From assembly GCA_937898675.1 (NCBI GenBank), contig CALEJB010000016.1:1-60112 (forward strand): 60,112 nucleotides of DNA, written 5' to 3'. The notes beneath the pieces are model-generated. The model was given only the letters and a program-made list of their open reading frames with translations, had not been told where the DNA came from and did no database searches. This stretch comes from an uncultured Prevotellaceae bacterium. GTDB taxonomy: Bacteria; Bacteroidota; Bacteroidia; Bacteroidales; Muribaculaceae. A program made the translations under genes and the position numbers. Below, piece after piece: positions 59,185 through 60,112 of this stretch (position 1 is the stretch's first letter; each line of letters begins with the position of its first letter).

Positions 59185-59227
59185 TTTTTCGCCTTGATTT
59201 TTCCTCCTCGCTGTCCCAGTGGCCGCA

Positions 59228-59431
59228 TTAACGCTGGAAATCCGAGAAATCCGCATCGCTGTCGCTCGTGACATCCAGAAACGCCCTGAAGGCCTCCTGC
59301 TCGTCATCATCGAGGTCAACGCACTCGAGAGAATGCGCCCGAGACGGCGCATGTGCCAAGAGCAGAAAAGATGAATTTTCCTTATCCTTTTTGAGAAAAA
59401 CAGATGTTTTTTCAAGAAAAAATGAAGATTT
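59228..59431 (-). pseudogene. Possible C-terminal gene remnant
   Basis: An open frame without a start codon encodes an acidic, coding-like C-terminus (VDLDDDEQEAFRAFLDV, ending DADFSDFQR). It is cut off upstream near the tRNA array. The composition looks like real protein rather than spacer, but no family is recognised. Confidence 0.25.
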
Positions 59432-59489
59432 TTATTGGAACGAAAAAAGACTGCGGTCGGCCATATTTCCTTTGCAGCGTCAAACGAAA

Positions 59490-59577
59490 GGAAGTATGGG
59501 TGAGAGGTCGAAACCAGCACACTGCTAAAGTGCCGAGCCCCTCAAGGGTTCCGAAGGTTCAAATCCTTCTGCTTCCG
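59490..59577 (+). tRNA. tRNA-Ser (anticodon GCT), non-canonical
   Basis: Acceptor GGAAGTA/TGCTTCC, anticodon loop CTGCTAA (GCT), a long variable arm GAGCCCC-TCAA-GGGTTC and T-arm GAAGG TTCAAAT CCTTC. The anticodon stem has an A-A mismatch and the D-arm is short. First of a six-gene array. Confidence 0.85.
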
Positions 59578-59591
59578 CAAAAAAGCAATTT

Positions 59592-59675
59592 GCAAGAGCG
59601 GCGAAGTTGGAGAGCCGTGGCAGACTGTAAATCTGTTGCCCCAGGGCTGAGTTGGTTCGAATCCCACCTCTTGCA
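59592..59675 (+). tRNA. tRNA-Tyr (anticodon GTA), non-canonical
   Basis: Acceptor GCAAGAG/CTCTTGC, anticodon stem GCAGA/TCTGT with loop CTGTAAA (GTA), long variable arm, T-arm with one T-C mismatch, C instead of T at position 8. Confidence 0.87.
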
Positions 59676-59686
59676 CAAGTCAAAAT

Positions 59687-59759
59687 GGAGCTTTGGCAGA
59701 CTTGGTGTATGCGACGGACTGAAAATCCGTAGAACGTGGTTCGACTCCACGAGGTTCCA
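59687..59759 (+). tRNA. tRNA-Phe (anticodon GAA)
   Basis: Acceptor GGAGCTT/AGGTTCC (two G-T pairs), 3-bp D-stem, anticodon stem ACGGA/TCCGT with loop CTGAAAA (GAA), T-arm CGTGG TTCGACT CCACG. Confidence 0.87.
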
Positions 59760-59775
59760 CAATAAAGAGATACAT

Positions 59776-59848
59776 GCTCTCGTGACGCAACAGTTAGCGC
59801 GTCTGCCTTATACACAGGTGGTTGCTGGTTCGATTCCAGCCAAGGGTA
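59776..59848 (+). tRNA. tRNA-like gene with anticodon TAT (Ile, reads AUA), degenerate
   Basis: Best fold: acceptor GCTCTCG/CAAGGGT (a C-A mismatch and two G-T pairs), D-stem ACGC/GCGC with an A-C mismatch, anticodon stem TCTGC/ACAGG with a C-A mismatch, loop CTTATAC, T-arm GCTGG TTCGATT CCAGC (perfect). The T-arm and anticodon-loop geometry argue for a tRNA; the stems are poor. Confidence 0.65.
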
Positions 59849-59854
59849 CGACAG

Positions 59855-59927
59855 TGCGGGATGCCTGGAGGTGTTACCAGAGCGGTCTCATAAGCCGCAG
59901 ACGTGGGTTCGAGCCCCACTCCCGCAA
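59855..59927 (+). tRNA. tRNA-Met (anticodon CAT), non-canonical
   Basis: Acceptor TGCGGGA/TCCCGCA, anticodon stem GCGGT/GCCGC with loop CTCATAA (CAT), T-arm GTGGG TTCGAGC CCCAC. D-arm CTGG/CCAG with an extra base before it. Could be elongator Met or an Ile-2 type tRNA if the wobble C is modified to lysidine. Confidence 0.82.
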
Positions 59928-59934
59928 CAAGCAT

Positions 59935-60008
59935 GTGAGGATGCCCGAGCGGCCTAAGGGAGCGATCTGCAAAACCGTTATTCGTCGGTTCAAATCCGAC
60001 TCCTCACT
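59935..60008 (+). tRNA. tRNA-Cys (anticodon GCA), non-canonical
   Basis: Acceptor GTGAGGA/TCCTCAC, Ser/Leu-like D-arm CCC...GGG, anticodon loop CTGCAAA (GCA) on a stem with an A-C mismatch, T-arm GTCGG TTCAAAT CCGAC. Discriminator T, unusual for Cys but seen elsewhere. Confidence 0.82.
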
Positions 60009-60029
60009 CAAGAAACTAAAGAATAAGTC

Positions 60030-60101
60030 ATGAATCAACTGCCCTTTGAATTAAAGGCTACGCCAGTTCGGGATAAGAAATTATCGAAAATAGTGGTCTA
60101 A
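60030..60101 (+). CDS. Possible short ORF after the tRNA array
   Basis: A 23-codon frame (MNQLPFELKATPV... ending KLSKIVV) starts 21 bp after tRNA-Cys in AT-rich DNA near the window edge. It has no clear ribosome site; it may be the start of an accessory element, or chance. Confidence 0.25.
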   Translation: MNQLPFELKATPVRDKKLSKIVV

Positions 60102-60112
60102 AAAATTGTAAA

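Noticed and set aside
59404..60033. A 209-codon frame running through the tRNA array
   Set aside because: It reads through six tRNA genes, and its peptide is the usual shadow of tRNA sequence.

Overview
The window looks like a chromosomal segment of a Bacteroidales bacterium, most likely from the Muribaculaceae/Prevotella neighbourhood. The grounds are the TAnnTTTG -7 boxes (often with TTG about 19-20 bp upstream) in front of most transcription units, TonB-dependent receptors with carboxypeptidase-like N-domains, BspA-type leucine-rich proteins, DUF4369 and DUF3857 proteins, BACON-type lipoproteins, and secreted proteins ending in dockerin-like repeats. The family assignment is inference; the order is well supported. 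The core is GC-rich, while 1-5.5 kb is strikingly AT-rich and the last 6 kb is moderately so.

Layout. 0.1-5.2 kb: a compact, leftward, AT-rich four-gene cassette (Dam-type adenine methyltransferase, small winged-helix protein, PD-(D/E)XK nuclease-DGQHR fusion, DEAH helicase). It resembles a restriction or other anti-phage system but matches no standard architecture I know; it is the best candidate for an undescribed system. 5.4-9.1 kb: a candidate sRNA, a thioredoxin-fold lipoprotein lacking its CXXC, and a BspA-like LRR protein with dockerin. 9.2-11.8 kb: divergent glycosyltransferases and a truncated reverse transcriptase. 12-17 kb: M3 peptidase, EEP-family membrane protein and two overlapping rhomboids. 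17.2-24.8 kb: HU, a second LRR-dockerin protein and a coupled DUF3857/transglutaminase pair. 25-30 kb: a second candidate sRNA, a dicarboxylate symporter, a polysaccharide group (FemAB/GNAT, Wzx-like flippase, ATP-grasp) and SRP RNA. 30.3-39.5 kb: OB-fold lipoprotein and Oar-like TonB receptor with a structured leader, ruvC, and a GH13 amylase with dockerin. 39.8-53.8 kb: housekeeping genes (HAD phosphatase, asnS, an rluB-like pseudouridine synthase with a huge Gln/Gly/Tyr tail, mdh, recR, an orphan Phd antitoxin with a tiny basic ORF, miaA, DPP4, bcp, bamD-rpoZ, tpiA, SPOR protein-folE). 53.9-60.1 kb: tRNA-Gly and tRNA-Leu, a gene-poor stretch, a TonB receptor, FKBP, hipBA-like genes and an array of six unusual tRNAs.

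How the parts work together: the secreted amylase, the LRR and dockerin proteins and the TonB receptors are the surface interface for glycans, peptides and host matrix. The glycosyltransferases, flippase, ATP-grasp and GNAT proteins build surface polysaccharide. The 0-5 kb cassette and the tRNA-flanked right end look like recently acquired accessory DNA. All functions are assigned from sequence motifs and memory of families; no database search was run.
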